This document shows, piece after piece, positions 18,814 through 26,715 of a stretch of DNA of 64,000 nucleotides. Under the pieces are notes generated by a model, which saw nothing but the letters and a program-made list of their open reading frames with translations, had not been told where the DNA came from and did no database searches. The stretch spans positions 2,976,001-3,040,000 of the forward strand of contig NZ_BLWC01000001.1 in assembly GCF_013167895.1 (NCBI RefSeq). The letters run 5' to 3'. Within the stretch, counting starts at the first letter, position 1, and each line of letters starts with the position of its first letter. Source of the stretch: Streptomyces fulvorobeus (GTDB lineage Bacteria; Actinomycetota; Actinomycetes; Streptomycetales; Streptomycetaceae). Both the position numbers and the translations under genes were made by a program.

Positions 18814-19779
18814 GTGGCTGGATTCAGGATCGGACGCGGCCGGGACAACAACCGCACCCCGCAACAACACCCGCAGCAGCAGCCGTACGGCACGCAGGCA
18901 CCTTCGCCGCCGCCGTACGGCCGGCAGTCATGGCCTCCGGGAGGAGGCACCGGAGCGCCGTACAACGGCCCCGGCCCGCAGGGCGGCCCCCGCCCCGGCG
19001 GGCGTCAGGGCGGGCGCCAGAGCGGCCATCAGGGCGGGCGTCAGGGCGGGCAGTACGCCGGCGGACACGACGAGCCCGAGTACTTCGGCGACCCGCATCA
19101 CCAGGCGCCGCACCAGGCCCCGCACCATGACCCGTACGCCAACAGCCCGGGGCACACCCAGGCGTTCAGCATCAACGACGACCCGTACGGCGGCGGCAAC
19201 ACCTACCGCGCCGGTCAGGCCCCCGCCCAGCCCGCAGGCCCGCGCCTGCCCTGGAAGGAACTGCTCAAGGGCATCGTGCTGCGCCCGGGCCCGACGTTCT
19301 GGCAGATGCGCGACTACCCGGTCTGGGGCCCCGCGCTCGTCATCACGTTCGTCTACGGACTGCTCGCGCTCTTCGGCTTCGACCAGGCCCGCGACGACGC
19401 GATCAACGCCACGATCTCGACGGCGGTCCCGTACGTCCTCGTCACAGGTGTCGGTTTCGTACTCGGCGGGCTGGTCCTCGGCGCGGTCACCCACACCCTG
19501 GCCCGCCAGCTCGGCGGCACCGGCTCCTGGCAGCCGACCATCGGCTTCTCCATGCTGATCATGTCGATCACGGACGCCCCGCGCCTGCTCTTCGCGGTCT
19601 TCCTGGGCGGCGAGAACTCCCTCGTGCAGGTGCTCGGCTGGATCACCTGGCTGGCCGCCGGCGCGCTGTTCACCTCGATGGTGACCAAGTCGCACGACCT
19701 CCCGTGGCCGAAGGCGCTCGGCGCCTCCGCGATCCAGCTGATCGCCCTGCTGTCGCTCATCAAGCTCGGCACGATCTGA
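18814..19779 (+). CDS. Yip1-domain membrane protein with disordered N-terminus
   Basis: A 321-residue protein from a GTG. The first 145 residues are a low-complexity cytosolic tail rich in Gln, Gly, Pro and His (QQHPQQQPYG, RQGGRQSGHQGGRQGGQ). A short amphipathic stretch, PWKELLKGIVLRPGPTFWQM, leads into five hydrophobic segments of Yip1 type. Such proteins are conserved in Streptomyces and other actinomycetes without a defined function. The tail may reflect protein-protein contacts. It is monocistronic, followed by a very strong bidirectional terminator shared with the phosphoribosyltransferase gene. Confidence 0.82.
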   Translation: MAGFRIGRGRDNNRTPQQHPQQQPYGTQAPSPPPYGRQSWPPGGGTGAPYNGPGPQGGPRPGGRQGGRQSGHQGGRQGGQYAGGHDEPEYFGDPHHQAPHQAPHHDPYANSPGHTQAFSINDDPYGGGNTYRAGQAPAQPAGPRLPWKELLKGIVLRPGPTFWQMRDYPVWGPALVITFVYGLLALFGFDQARDDAINATISTAVPYVLVTGVGFVLGGLVLGAVTHTLARQLGGTGSWQPTIGFSMLIMSITDAPRLLFAVFLGGENSLVQVLGWITWLAAGALFTSMVTKSHDLPWPKALGASAIQLIALLSLIKLGTI

Positions 19780-19791
19780 GCGCGCGGTACG

Positions 19792-19842
19792 GACACCCGC
19801 GAAGGGCCCCCCGGCAGCTGCCGGGGGCCCTTCGCGGGTGTC
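19792..19842. terminator. Strong bidirectional terminator
   Basis: GACACCCGCGAAGGGCCC and its complement, with one bulged C, form a stem of more than 20 bp centred on CCGGCAGCTGCCGG. It separates the convergent genes ending at 19779 and 19870. Confidence 0.9.
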
Positions 19843-19869
19843 TGGAAATTTCCGAACTCGCGCCCCGCC

Positions 19870-20370
19870 CTACGAGTCGAGGACCTGTCCCTCACGGCGT
19901 ACGACGGGCTTCTCCACGCTCCACGGGAAGTTGATCCACTGATCGGTCTTCTTCCACACGTACTCGCACTTCACGAGTGAGTGCGACTTCTCGTAGATGA
20001 CCGCGCTGCGTACCTCGGCGACGTGGTCGACGCAGAAGTCCCGCACCAGCTTCAGCGTCTTGCCGGTGTCGGCGACGTCGTCGGCGATGAGGACCTTCTT
20101 GCGCGAGAAGTCGATCGCGTTGGGGACGGGCGCCAGCATGACGGGCATATCCAGGGTGGTCCCCACCCCGGTGTAGAACTCCACGTTGACCAGGTGGATG
20201 TTCTTGCAGTCCAGCGCGTACGCCAGCCCGCCCGCGACGAAGACCCCGCCGCGCGCGATGCTGAGCACCACGTCCGGCTCGTATCCGTCGTCGGCCACGG
20301 CCTGCGCGAGCTCACGCACCGCGCTCCCGAAGCCTTCGTACGTCAGATTCTCCCGCACGTCACCGCTCAT
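19870..20370 (-). CDS. Phosphoribosyltransferase, purine type
   Basis: A type I phosphoribosyltransferase of 166 residues. The PRPP-binding loop reads VLIADDVADTGKTLKLV, and the early SIARGGVFVAGGLAYAL and NVEFYTG segments form the pyrophosphate and hood regions. The late aromatic motif (WKKTDQWINFPWS) resembles the purine-binding end of xanthine/guanine-type enzymes. It most likely salvages a purine base with PRPP in the cytosol; the base preference is not determined. It lies 7 bp downstream of dcd and is probably co-transcribed, linking two nucleotide-metabolism genes. Confidence 0.85.
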   Translation of the reverse strand: MSGDVRENLTYEGFGSAVRELAQAVADDGYEPDVVLSIARGGVFVAGGLAYALDCKNIHLVNVEFYTGVGTTLDMPVMLAPVPNAIDFSRKKVLIADDVADTGKTLKLVRDFCVDHVAEVRSAVIYEKSHSLVKCEYVWKKTDQWINFPWSVEKPVVRREGQVLDS

Positions 20371-20376
20371 CCGGCA

Positions 20377-20952
20377 TCACACCTGTGTCCGATGGAAGTT
20401 CATGAACGAGCGCGAGGCAGTCGGCCCGCGCTGGCCCTGGTACCGCGAGCCGTACCGCTCGGAGCCGTACGGGAACTCGGAAGGCGAGCTGAGCTTGAAC
20501 ATGCACAGCTGCCCGATCTTCATCCCCGGCCAGAGCTTGATCGGCAGCGTCGCGACGTTCGACAGCTCCAGGGTCACGTGCCCGGAGAACCCGGGGTCGA
20601 TGAACCCGGCCGTCGAGTGCGTCACCAGCCCGAGCCGCCCGAGCGAGCTCTTGCCCTCCAGGCGCGAGGCGAGGTCGTCGGGCAGTGAGACGACCTCGTA
20701 CGTGGAGGCGAGCACGAACTCACCGGGGTGGAGGATGAACGCCTCGTCGCCCTCCGGTTCGACCGTGCGGGTCAGGTCGGTCTGCTCGACGGCGGGGTCG
20801 ATATGCGGATAGCGGTGGTTCTCGAACACCCGGAAGTAGCGGTCGAGCCGCACGTCGATGCTCGAGGGCTGCACCATCGACGCGTCGAACGGGTCAATGC
20901 GCACACGTCCGGCGTCGATCTCGGCCCGGATGTCCTTATCTGAGAGAAGCAC
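20377..20952 (-). CDS. dcd: dCTP deaminase
   Basis: A 191-residue enzyme that deaminates dCTP to dUTP, the feed for dTMP synthesis. It starts at the GTG at 20952 ([15 protein letters not shown]); the longer open frame adds 22 residues not found in the family. Visible motifs are [34 protein letters not shown], the phosphate-binding [12 protein letters not shown], and [18 protein letters not shown] with the catalytic glutamate. The C-terminus ([13 protein letters not shown]) closes over the nucleotide. It lies upstream of the phosphoribosyltransferase gene. Confidence 0.95.
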   Translation of the reverse strand: MLLSDKDIRAEIDAGRVRIDPFDASMVQPSSIDVRLDRYFRVFENHRYPHIDPAVEQTDLTRTVEPEGDEAFILHPGEFVLASTYEVVSLPDDLASRLEGKSSLGRLGLVTHSTAGFIDPGFSGHVTLELSNVATLPIKLWPGMKIGQLCMFKLSSPSEFPYGSERYGSRYQGQRGPTASRSFMNFHRTQV

Positions 20953-21145
20953 GTCCCGAGGATACGCAGAACGCGCGAGCCCGCCCCAACCGGGCGCCCT
21001 CGCGCGCTCACCTGCCACGTTCCGGCCGGCCCTTCGCCGGTGCTTCGACGGCTTTTCGGCGGCGCCTGGACGGCGTCGGACACAACCCCGACACGACCCG
21101 AGCCCCGCCCCGACACCGCCGGCCGAACGCCTACCTCCCCTACGC

Positions 21146-21319
21146 CTACCGCCGCTCGAACACCACGGGAACCGCCTGCCTCAACCGGGCACAGCGCGGA
21201 CAGCGGATGAGCCGCCCGGGACCGATCCGGCCGGACCCGAGCTGCTGCATCGGGAACGACGAGGTAGCGAAAACGTGCCCTTCGGCACAACGGACGACGG
21301 TGCTCTCCATCGACTCCAT
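21146..21319 (-). CDS. Small zinc-ribbon protein
   Basis: A 57-residue protein from the ATG at 21319 with GGAAGGGG four bases upstream; an ATG three codons later also has GGAG spacing. The sequence holds one pair of cysteines in RCPRCARLR, and an earlier CAEGH, giving a possible Cys/His zinc site. It ends AVPVVFERR. Very similar short proteins occur beside tRNA-Gly/dcd in many Streptomyces by recollection. No function is known. The longer open frame up to 21532 overlaps the tRNA side and is unlikely. Confidence 0.6.
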   Translation of the reverse strand: MESMESTVVRCAEGHVFATSSFPMQQLGSGRIGPGRLIRCPRCARLRQAVPVVFERR

Positions 21320-21553
21320 CAAGCCCCTTCCCCAACCAAGCCTTGGACGAGAAAGCCACATTAGGGGATGAACAGGACGCCATTCCAGGCGGCACTCCGA
21401 CCACGACGGTACGCCTTCAACTCCCCCGCACCCCACCCGCGTCCACACCCGCCCGCACCCCACCAACGCCGCAGACACCCCGCGGCGCCTACGCCGGGGG
21501 TCGGCCATGGGGTAGAGTGTGCGGTGATGCACTGCCGGTCATCGGCGCGCCTC

Positions 21554-21624
21554 GCGGGTGTAGTTTAATGGTAGAACATGAGCTTCCCAAGCTCAGAGCG
21601 CGAGTTCGATTCTCGTCACCCGCT
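21554..21624 (+). tRNA. tRNA-Gly (anticodon CCC)
   Basis: A cloverleaf can be drawn. The acceptor arm GCGGGTG (21554-21560) pairs with CACCCGC (21617-21623). The anticodon stem TGAGC/GCTCA holds the loop TTCCCAA with anticodon CCC, and the T arm is CGAG-TTCGATT-CTCG. CCA is not encoded. Its 3' half is the integration site of the AICE, and the copy here is intact, so integration kept the tRNA functional. Confidence 0.93.
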
Positions 21625-21625
21625 C
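21584..21625. repeat. att core copy 1 (attL, in the tRNA-Gly gene)
   Basis: 42 bp from the anticodon loop (TTCCCAAGCTCAGAGCG...) to one base past the tRNA end are identical to 35641-35682. This is the expected core for a tRNA-targeted tyrosine recombinase. Confidence 0.93.
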
Positions 21626-21630
21626 TTCCA

Positions 21631-21661
21631 CGAACCCCCAGGTCATCAGCCTGGGGGTTCG
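21631..21661. terminator. Terminator between tRNA-Gly and int
   Basis: CGAACCCCCAGG (21631-21642) pairs perfectly with CCTGGGGGTTCG (21650-21661), loop of 7. It lies just inside the element and can end both tRNA and int transcripts. Confidence 0.8.
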
Positions 21662-21678
21662 TCGTTGTCTAGACCTCC

Positions 21679-22866
21679 CTAAGCGCCTTGCACCACCTCC
21701 GCACCACCTGACCCCTTTTCGCGCTCCTCGCGCGCCTTGTCGCGGGCCGCTCGCACCATCCGGTCCAGCCCGCCCGCCACCTCCTTCTGACGCTCGTGGT
21801 CGGAGTGCTGGTAGATCAGGGCGGCCTTCTCCGTCGACTGGCCGGCGCGCACCATCGTGTCCTTGAGCGTGGCCCCCGACCGGGTCGAGAGGGTGTGGCC
21901 GGTGTGCCGGAGGTCGTAGAAGCGGAAGTTGTCCGGCAGGCCGACCGCGGCCCGCGCCTTGCGCCACTTCCGCCCGAAGGTCGAACGGCGGAACGGCTTG
22001 CCCTTCTCCCCCACGAACAGCAGTCCGTCCGGCCCCTTCTCCGCGTACCAGTCCATGTGCCGCTGGAGGTCCTTCCGCAAAAACTCCGGTAGAACAACGA
22101 CGCGCTTCCCGGCCTCCGACTTCGTCGGCCCCTCGGCCCGCTTGCCCGTGGCCAGCTCCGGAGCGGCCTTCCGGACGACGACGGTGACGTTGTCGACGTT
22201 CACGTCCTTGCGTCGGAGCTCCGCCTGCTCTTCCGGCCTCATGGGCCCGTAGGCACCGAGGTAGACCATCAAGCGCCACCGGATGCCGATGGCGTCCGCA
22301 AGTGCGTCAACCTGGGCGACGGTCGCCACCTGGCCCGACTGCGAAACCTCCTTACCCGCACCACGGATGCGGCAGGGGTTCCGGCGGATCAGCTCGTCGT
22401 CGGTCGCGGTCTCCAGGATGGCTTTCAGCAGCCGGTAGGACTTCGCGACGGTCGTCGCCCCCGTGGCGGTCAGGCGCTCCGCCCGCCACTCCCGTACGCG
22501 CGGCGGGGTGATCTCGTCCAGGTCGAACACCCCGAACGTGGGAACGAGATGCAGCCTGAGCAGCCGGATGTACAGCTCCTCCGTGAGGGGCGCGACGCCC
22601 CTTTCCACCACCCACTTCGTTGCGTACTCCTCGAAATTCACCGCGCCGGCGTCCGGGTTCCGCCACGCATCACGAGTCATGTCCGCTTCGATCTGTGAGA
22701 GCCAGATCTCGGCATCGGTCTTCGTCTCGAAGGTCTCCTGAGCCCGGCGACGCTCCCCCGCCGGGTCCAGGTAGGAGGCGGACCAGCGCCCGGAGCGGTA
22801 CTGCCTGACCGCTCCGAACCGACGCATCGTCATCTTCTTCGTGCTGCTCTTCTTGCGCTTGGCCAT
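21679..22866 (-). CDS. int: Tyrosine site-specific integrase of the AICE
   Basis: A 395-residue phage-type integrase. There is an arm-binding N-terminal region, a core-binding SAM-like domain (YATKWVVERGVAPLTEELYI), and a catalytic domain with GAYGPMRPEEQAELRR (first Arg), FYDLRHTGHTLS (second Arg) and AGQSTEKAALIYQHSDHERQ, where Tyr in IYQHS is the nucleophile. Box positions usually His read Tyr (YDLRH) and Gln (AGQS), as I recall for other AICE integrases. It inserts the circular element into the tRNA-Gly 3' end. The start codon shares one base with the xis stop (TGATG), so the two are co-translated. Confidence 0.93.
   Translation of the reverse strand: MAKRKKSSTKKMTMRRFGAVRQYRSGRWSASYLDPAGERRRAQETFETKTDAEIWLSQIEADMTRDAWRNPDAGAVNFEEYATKWVVERGVAPLTEELYIRLLRLHLVPTFGVFDLDEITPPRVREWRAERLTATGATTVAKSYRLLKAILETATDDELIRRNPCRIRGAGKEVSQSGQVATVAQVDALADAIGIRWRLMVYLGAYGPMRPEEQAELRRKDVNVDNVTVVVRKAAPELATGKRAEGPTKSEAGKRVVVLPEFLRKDLQRHMDWYAEKGPDGLLFVGEKGKPFRRSTFGRKWRKARAAVGLPDNFRFYDLRHTGHTLSTRSGATLKDTMVRAGQSTEKAALIYQHSDHERQKEVAGGLDRMVRAARDKAREEREKGSGGAEVVQGA
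21696..21708. repeat. Candidate integrase arm site, left end
   Basis: ACCTCCGCACCAC occurs here inside the 3' end of int and again at 35516-35528 next to the other att copy, which has a partial second copy at 35505-35514. Copies at both ends of the element suggest arm-type binding sites. Confidence 0.4.
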
Positions 22867-23141
22867 CAGGCGGCCCTCCTCATGCGGCGACGGGGCCGGA
22901 TCGGTTCAACGGTGTTGGTGGCAAGGAACTCCTCGACGGCGCTCGCCGGGAAGCGCACGTGGGTACCGGCTTTCAGGTAGCGAATGCGCCGCTCAGCCAC
23001 GAGACGACGCGGAAATCGCTCGGTGGTGCCCAGCAGCTTGGCCAGGGCCTTGACGTCCATGTATGTCTCTTCCAGTGGCGCGGGCCTGGCCGTGCTGGGC
23101 ACGACTGCGAGCCTGCGACCGGGGTGAGCAAGGTTGGTCAT
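22866..23141 (-). CDS. xis: Excisionase-like HTH protein
   Basis: A 91-residue small DNA-binding protein of the HTH_17/excisionase group. The core reads MDVKALAKLLGTTERFPRRL then AERRIRYLKAGTHVRFPASA, followed by a basic tail (RPRRRMRRA). It starts at the ATG at 23141, which has GGAGG eight bases upstream; a start at 23060 would drop a 27-residue leader. Xis proteins bend att DNA and steer integrase toward excision. It is coupled to int by a one-base overlap and sits between int and the repeat-rich region at 23196. Confidence 0.88.
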   Translation of the reverse strand: MTNLAHPGRRLAVVPSTARPAPLEETYMDVKALAKLLGTTERFPRRLVAERRIRYLKAGTHVRFPASAVEEFLATNTVEPIRPRRRMRRAA

Positions 23142-23195
23142 ATCGCCTACCTCCTGTCCTCAGTGCGCGGCATGGTTGTCCGAGGTGTGGATTTC

Positions 23196-23401
23196 TGCGT
23201 CACCGCGTCACCCGCGTCATCCGGGGCTGTGACCTGCGGGTTTGGGTGACGCAGTGAGTTGGGTGTGCGTCACCCGTGCGTCACCGGGTGACGTGGGGGT
23301 GACGCGGGTGACGCAGGATGACGCAGGATTCGTCGTCTGCGTCACCCCTGTCGGTGCAGGTGGGGGGCCGTTTTCCGTCCCGGGTGACGCAGGTGACGCA
23401 G
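23196..23401. repeat. Iteron-like cluster, candidate replication origin or control region
   Basis: The hexamer GTGACG or its complement CGTCAC occurs 11 times exactly in about 205 bp, plus two one-base variants, most within GGGTGACGCAGG-like repeats. Two copies form the palindrome CGTCACC-G-GGTGACG at 23279-23293. Repeats occur in both orientations and some are directly adjacent. The position between the rep ATPase and xis fits an oriV or a binding site for the element's replication protein. Confidence 0.6.
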
Positions 23402-23509
23402 ACCTTCCCTACTTAGGAAAAAGAGGGGGTGTCTGTAGTAGTGGCGGTGATCCTTGGGGCGAAGTGAGGGGCCCTTCGGGCACGCCTCTTGGGCGGCGTT
23501 CCGCCGAAC

Positions 23510-23555
23510 AGCAAGAGGAGCACCCGGCGGCGTGGCCCGGGGTGCTCCTCTTGCT
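23510..23555. terminator. Terminator hairpin after the replication ATPase
   Basis: AGCAAGAGGAGCACCC (23510-23525) pairs perfectly with its complement at 23540-23555, a 16-bp stem with a 14-base loop. It lies past the TGA at 23579 that would end the ATPase in its restored frame. Confidence 0.75.
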
Positions 23556-23578
23556 TGTCCCCTGGTGACCGGGCGCGG

Positions 23579-25062
23579 TCAGAACGCTGCCGTCTGCTCC
23601 GGCTGCTCGGGGGCGGCGGGCCGGGGCATCGGGTCATTTCGAGGTAGCGACCTGCTTTGGTGCGTCCGCTGTCGATGAGGACCCCTCGGGCGGCCAGGGT
23701 CGGCTGGAGGCGCTTGAGGCGGTCGGAGAGGACTTTGCCGGTGGTCGGCCAGCCCTTGGGCAGGGGCCGCAGTTCGTCGCCGCTGTAGACGTTGCTGAGG
23801 CAGTGCAGCCACTGGGTAGACGTCATCCGCTGCTCGGCGCCCGGTTCGATGCTGTCGGCATGCTGGAGAACTGTCTGGGCGAGGAGATCGCCCTCGATGA
23901 CGTCGTCGTTCAGGTCGTCCAGGCTGGCTCGGTAGGCGTTGAGCGCTCCGAGGCTGGACGTCGAGTCGAACTGCGCGCACAAGTGGGCGAAGTCGGCCAT
24001 CCGCAGATCTGTGGGCGTCTCGGCTTCGGCCGCGCGGATCTTGACCGCGAGGTCCAGGAGCGAGCCGAGGATGACGGGCAAAGCGTCCTCGAACTCCGCC
24101 CACAGTTCGGCCTCGGTGCGGCGGACACGGGGGCGCTCCAGGCGCAGGGGCAGGAGCCGTTCGGCGAGGTCGCCCCGCAGGACGCCGACGTCGATGCCGG
24201 TCAGGAGCAGGGGGCGTCGGTAGCGGGCCCGGAACACGTCCCCATCGGTGAACAGGGCCCTTTTGACGCTCTCCGCCCCCGTGACGATGCAGCACATGGC
24301 GTCGGACAGGTCCGGCGTCATGTGGGAGAGGTTGTCCAGGGCGGTGACCCACCCCGCCGCCACGGCCGCGATCAGGTTCTCCTCGTCCTTCGGGGCCCGG
24401 CGCAGGTCTCCGCTCATGCCTTCGATGATCCGTACTAGCATCCGGCCGGCCGTGGACTTACCCGCACCCTGCGGGCCGGTGAGGAACGGGGCAGGGACGG
24501 GCACAGACGGCCCCAGACAGCCGACCAGCCACGCCATGGCCAGGCACTCGGTCTCGGCGTTGGCGAAGTTCGTCAGCCGGAACAGCAGGTCGATGCCTTT
24601 GCCGTCGGTGTCCTTGACCGGCAGGGGGAGTTCCCCGGTGAGCTGGGTGCGGCGCCAGCACACCTCGCGCGGGTCGGGGACAGTGATGTCCCAGCCGGTG
24701 GGGTGGATACGGACGGACTGCCCGTCGCTGCGCCCCAGGTCCAGCCAGGTCGCCCCGTCGAATCCGGGGGCGACGCGGATGTGGACGGGCTGGGTGTCCT
24801 CGGTCAGTGCAAGGGCTTCGATCAAGTCCAGCGCCTCCTTCAGGGCGGTCCCGTTGAACACACCGCGCCCGTCCTTGTACAGGCCGACCATGAGTTCCTG
24901 GCGGTGGCTGCCGGTCGTGCCCTGGGAGCGGATCGGGCGGGCCACAGGGTGGCCGTTCTTCTGCGCGTAGACGGTTCCCTCGGCGGTACGGAAGTAGCGG
25001 AAGTGCTGTTGCGCGTAGTCGGTGATGACCTCGCGGGCCGGGTTCTTCTCGTCGTCGGACAT
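23579..25062 (-). CDS. AICE replication AAA ATPase (helicase-like), C-terminus frameshifted
   Basis: About 494 residues starting at the ATG at 25062, 2 bp after the prim-pol stop. The central ATPase has Walker A PFLTGPQGAGKSTAG, a Walker B-like ALDNLSHMTPDL and an RRPLLLTGIDVG sensor-like segment. It resembles the helicase-type partner of prim-pol proteins in AICEs and phages. The frame as sequenced runs on to 23413 through a basic tail that crosses a strong hairpin. Adding one C in the CCCC run near 23630 would instead give the tail PAAPEQPEQTAAF and a stop at 23579, just before the hairpin. A one-base deletion, real or artefact, is therefore suspected. Confidence 0.78.
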
Positions 25063-25064
25063 GG

Positions 25065-25952
25065 TCACAGCCCCAGCCTGGTACGGGCGTTGGTCCACGC
25101 GTCCGTGCAGTGCCGGACGGATTCGCCCTTGGCCTGAGCAGCAGCGAACAGCCGCCCGACGTGGATGTCACGCAGACAGCCGCACCGCCCGTGCGCGGAC
25201 AGCACGGCAAGGAAAGTCCGGTAGACGGTCGCATGCACCGCGCTGGTGGCCTCGGTAATGCGCTGCTCGGCCATGGCAATGCCACGCTCCAGATAGGCGG
25301 GCGTGCGATGGCGGCACTCCCCGCCCCCGGCCTGGGCGGGCACACTGACGATGCGGGGTGCCGGCGGGAGGGCAGGAGGCTCCTTGACGACCAGGGCGCG
25401 CACAACGTCGGGCAGGTCGGTCATGGTGCCGGTGCCGGGGCCGAGCCACCGGGCGTAGGACATGGTGGACTTGATGTCGACGCCGGGCCGCACAGCATTC
25501 GCGGACTGCATTACGCCCCGGTAGATCCAGTGCTCACCCCGCGTCGTCGGCACGGTGCGGGTGGCGGGGAGCGTCCGGCGCGCCCAGGTGACGGCGTCAG
25601 CGTCGTCGAGGTCGACCACCGCCAAGCCTGCTCCACCGGGGTGGTAAGCCACAGCCTGTGCCTGCCTCCAGAGCGGTCCCCATGCGGGCCCGGTAAGGGT
25701 GGCGAGGTCGGTGGAAGCTGCGGCCCAGGCGTGGCAGGGGCGGATGCAGGTGCAGGGGCCGGGGGTTTTCATGTTCGGCCGGCCGCCGCAGGCGTTGGCC
25801 CGGCAGGCGGAGCAGTTCCCGAAGGGGACCTTCCCCGCCCGCAACGGCAGGACAGGAAGGCCACACCGTGCCAGATCGAGGGCGACGTCGAGATGACCGA
25901 GCAAGCCCGACTGGTAGTCGCTTGCTGGCCGGATGGGGGTGGGTTGGGTCAT
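25065..25952 (-). CDS. Bifunctional DNA primase/polymerase (prim-pol) of the AICE
   Basis: A 295-residue protein. Residues 20-200 follow the archaeo-eukaryotic primase superfamily: GLPVLPLRAGKVPFG, a cysteine-rich segment (CSACRANACGG, CTCIRPCHAW), VAYHPGGAGLAVVDLDDADA with the catalytic acidic residues, TTRGEHWIYRG, and GVDIKSTMSYARWLGPGTG. The C-terminal third (CRHRTPAYLERGIAMAEQRI, GRCGCLRDIHVGRLF) looks like an accessory helical domain. It primes and probably extends element DNA, partnered by the ATPase 2 bp downstream. Prim-pol replication modules are one of the known AICE types. Confidence 0.85.
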   Translation of the reverse strand: MTQPTPIRPASDYQSGLLGHLDVALDLARCGLPVLPLRAGKVPFGNCSACRANACGGRPNMKTPGPCTCIRPCHAWAAASTDLATLTGPAWGPLWRQAQAVAYHPGGAGLAVVDLDDADAVTWARRTLPATRTVPTTRGEHWIYRGVMQSANAVRPGVDIKSTMSYARWLGPGTGTMTDLPDVVRALVVKEPPALPPAPRIVSVPAQAGGGECRHRTPAYLERGIAMAEQRITEATSAVHATVYRTFLAVLSAHGRCGCLRDIHVGRLFAAAQAKGESVRHCTDAWTNARTRLGL

Positions 25953-26033
25953 GCTGGGTGTCTCCAGTTCTCTTGGGTGCTGGCAGACGAGGGCGGCCCC
26001 GGATCATTGGCGTGAGATGGGGGCCGCCCTTTG

Positions 26034-26504
26034 TCAGCGGTGGTTGATGGTGCCGCTGGCCTTGCCGAACATCCCGGTGGCGGTGATGTTCTGCGTGATG
26101 TGGGTGCTGGCCCGGCTGGTGCCGGTCGTGGCGCGGCTGAGCCGGAGCAGTGCGGGGACGCCGATGGCTGCGGCGGCGATGAGGGCGACGGTGGCCCAGA
26201 GGGCTTGGCTCATGGCGATCAGTCCCGGGGCTGCGTAGGAAAGCCCGATACCGGCGGCGGCGATCCCTCCGCCGATGGTCGGGGTGAGCAGGGCGGTGGT
26301 CTTGGCCCATGCCGGGATCGGCTGCGCGGCGGGAACCGGCGGCGGGGGCGGTGTCTGCTGGGGGGTGTAGGCGAGGGTGCGGATGCCGCCGGGGAGGGTG
26401 ACCATCTGGACTCCCGGGGGGATCTCGTGGGGCAGCATCGGGGCGTGTGCGGTGGGCTGCTGGGTGGCGAGGGTGGTGATCTCGCACGCGGTCTGCGGGT
26501 ACAC
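26034..26504 (-). CDS. Small AICE membrane protein (SpdB-like position)
   Basis: A 156-residue protein from a GTG with AAGGGAG upstream. A proline-rich N-terminus (TPQQTPPPPPVPAAQPIP) precedes two hydrophobic helices (ALLTPTIGGGIAAAGIGLSY and LWATVALIAAAAIGVPALLR) and a Ser/Thr-rich tail (STHITQNITATGMFGKASG). Small membrane proteins in this position of Streptomyces conjugative elements are often Spd proteins, which help plasmid spread between mycelial compartments. That role is inferred from location and topology only. It lies between the FtsK-like gene and prim-pol. Confidence 0.7.
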   Translation of the reverse strand: MYPQTACEITTLATQQPTAHAPMLPHEIPPGVQMVTLPGGIRTLAYTPQQTPPPPPVPAAQPIPAWAKTTALLTPTIGGGIAAAGIGLSYAAPGLIAMSQALWATVALIAAAAIGVPALLRLSRATTGTSRASTHITQNITATGMFGKASGTINHR

Positions 26505-26526
26505 AAGGGGCTCCCTTCAACACGAC

Positions 26527-26558
26527 CGGGCGGCACCCGTGATGGTGGGTGCCGCCCG
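26527..26558. terminator. Hairpin upstream of the small membrane gene
   Basis: CGGGCGGCACCC (26527-26538) pairs perfectly with GGGTGCCGCCCG (26547-26558), loop of 8. On the minus strand it falls between the translocase stop at 26716 and the next start at 26504. Confidence 0.65.
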
Positions 26559-26592
26559 ACGTGTTGTGACGTTGCGTGGTCGTAGTGGTTAG

Positions 26593-26699
26593 TGGCTACT
26601 GGTTACTGGCAAGCAGAAAGGCCCTGTTGAAGCCTCTGGTTGCCAGTAGGAAGGGCTTCTACTGGCTAGTGGCAAGTTGCCAGTAACCAGTAGCCAGTA
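26593..26699. repeat. Nested TACTGG repeats after the translocase gene, candidate clt transfer locus
   Basis: A perfect 20-bp inverted repeat (TGGCTACTGGTTACTGGCAA at 26593-26612, complement at 26677-26696) encloses a second one (GCCAGTAG 26642-26649, CTACTGGC 26659-26666). TACTGG or CCAGTA occurs seven times in about 105 bp, plus TAGTGG variants. In Streptomyces plasmids the TraB recognition site clt is a set of short repeats beside the tra gene. This block starts 17 bp past the translocase stop. Confidence 0.6.
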
Positions 26700-26715
26700 G
26701 CGCTCTGTGAGGCGT

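Noticed and set aside
15969..18965. Minus-strand open frame of 998 codons
   Set aside because: It mirrors the EtfD-like gene codon for codon on the other strand, a usual result of high GC at third positions. The plus-strand gene has clear Fe-S motifs.
26593..26699. Possible CRISPR or insertion-sequence ends
   Set aside because: The repeats are nested and only 6-20 bp, with no spacers of constant length and no transposase; position fits a transfer or regulatory locus better.
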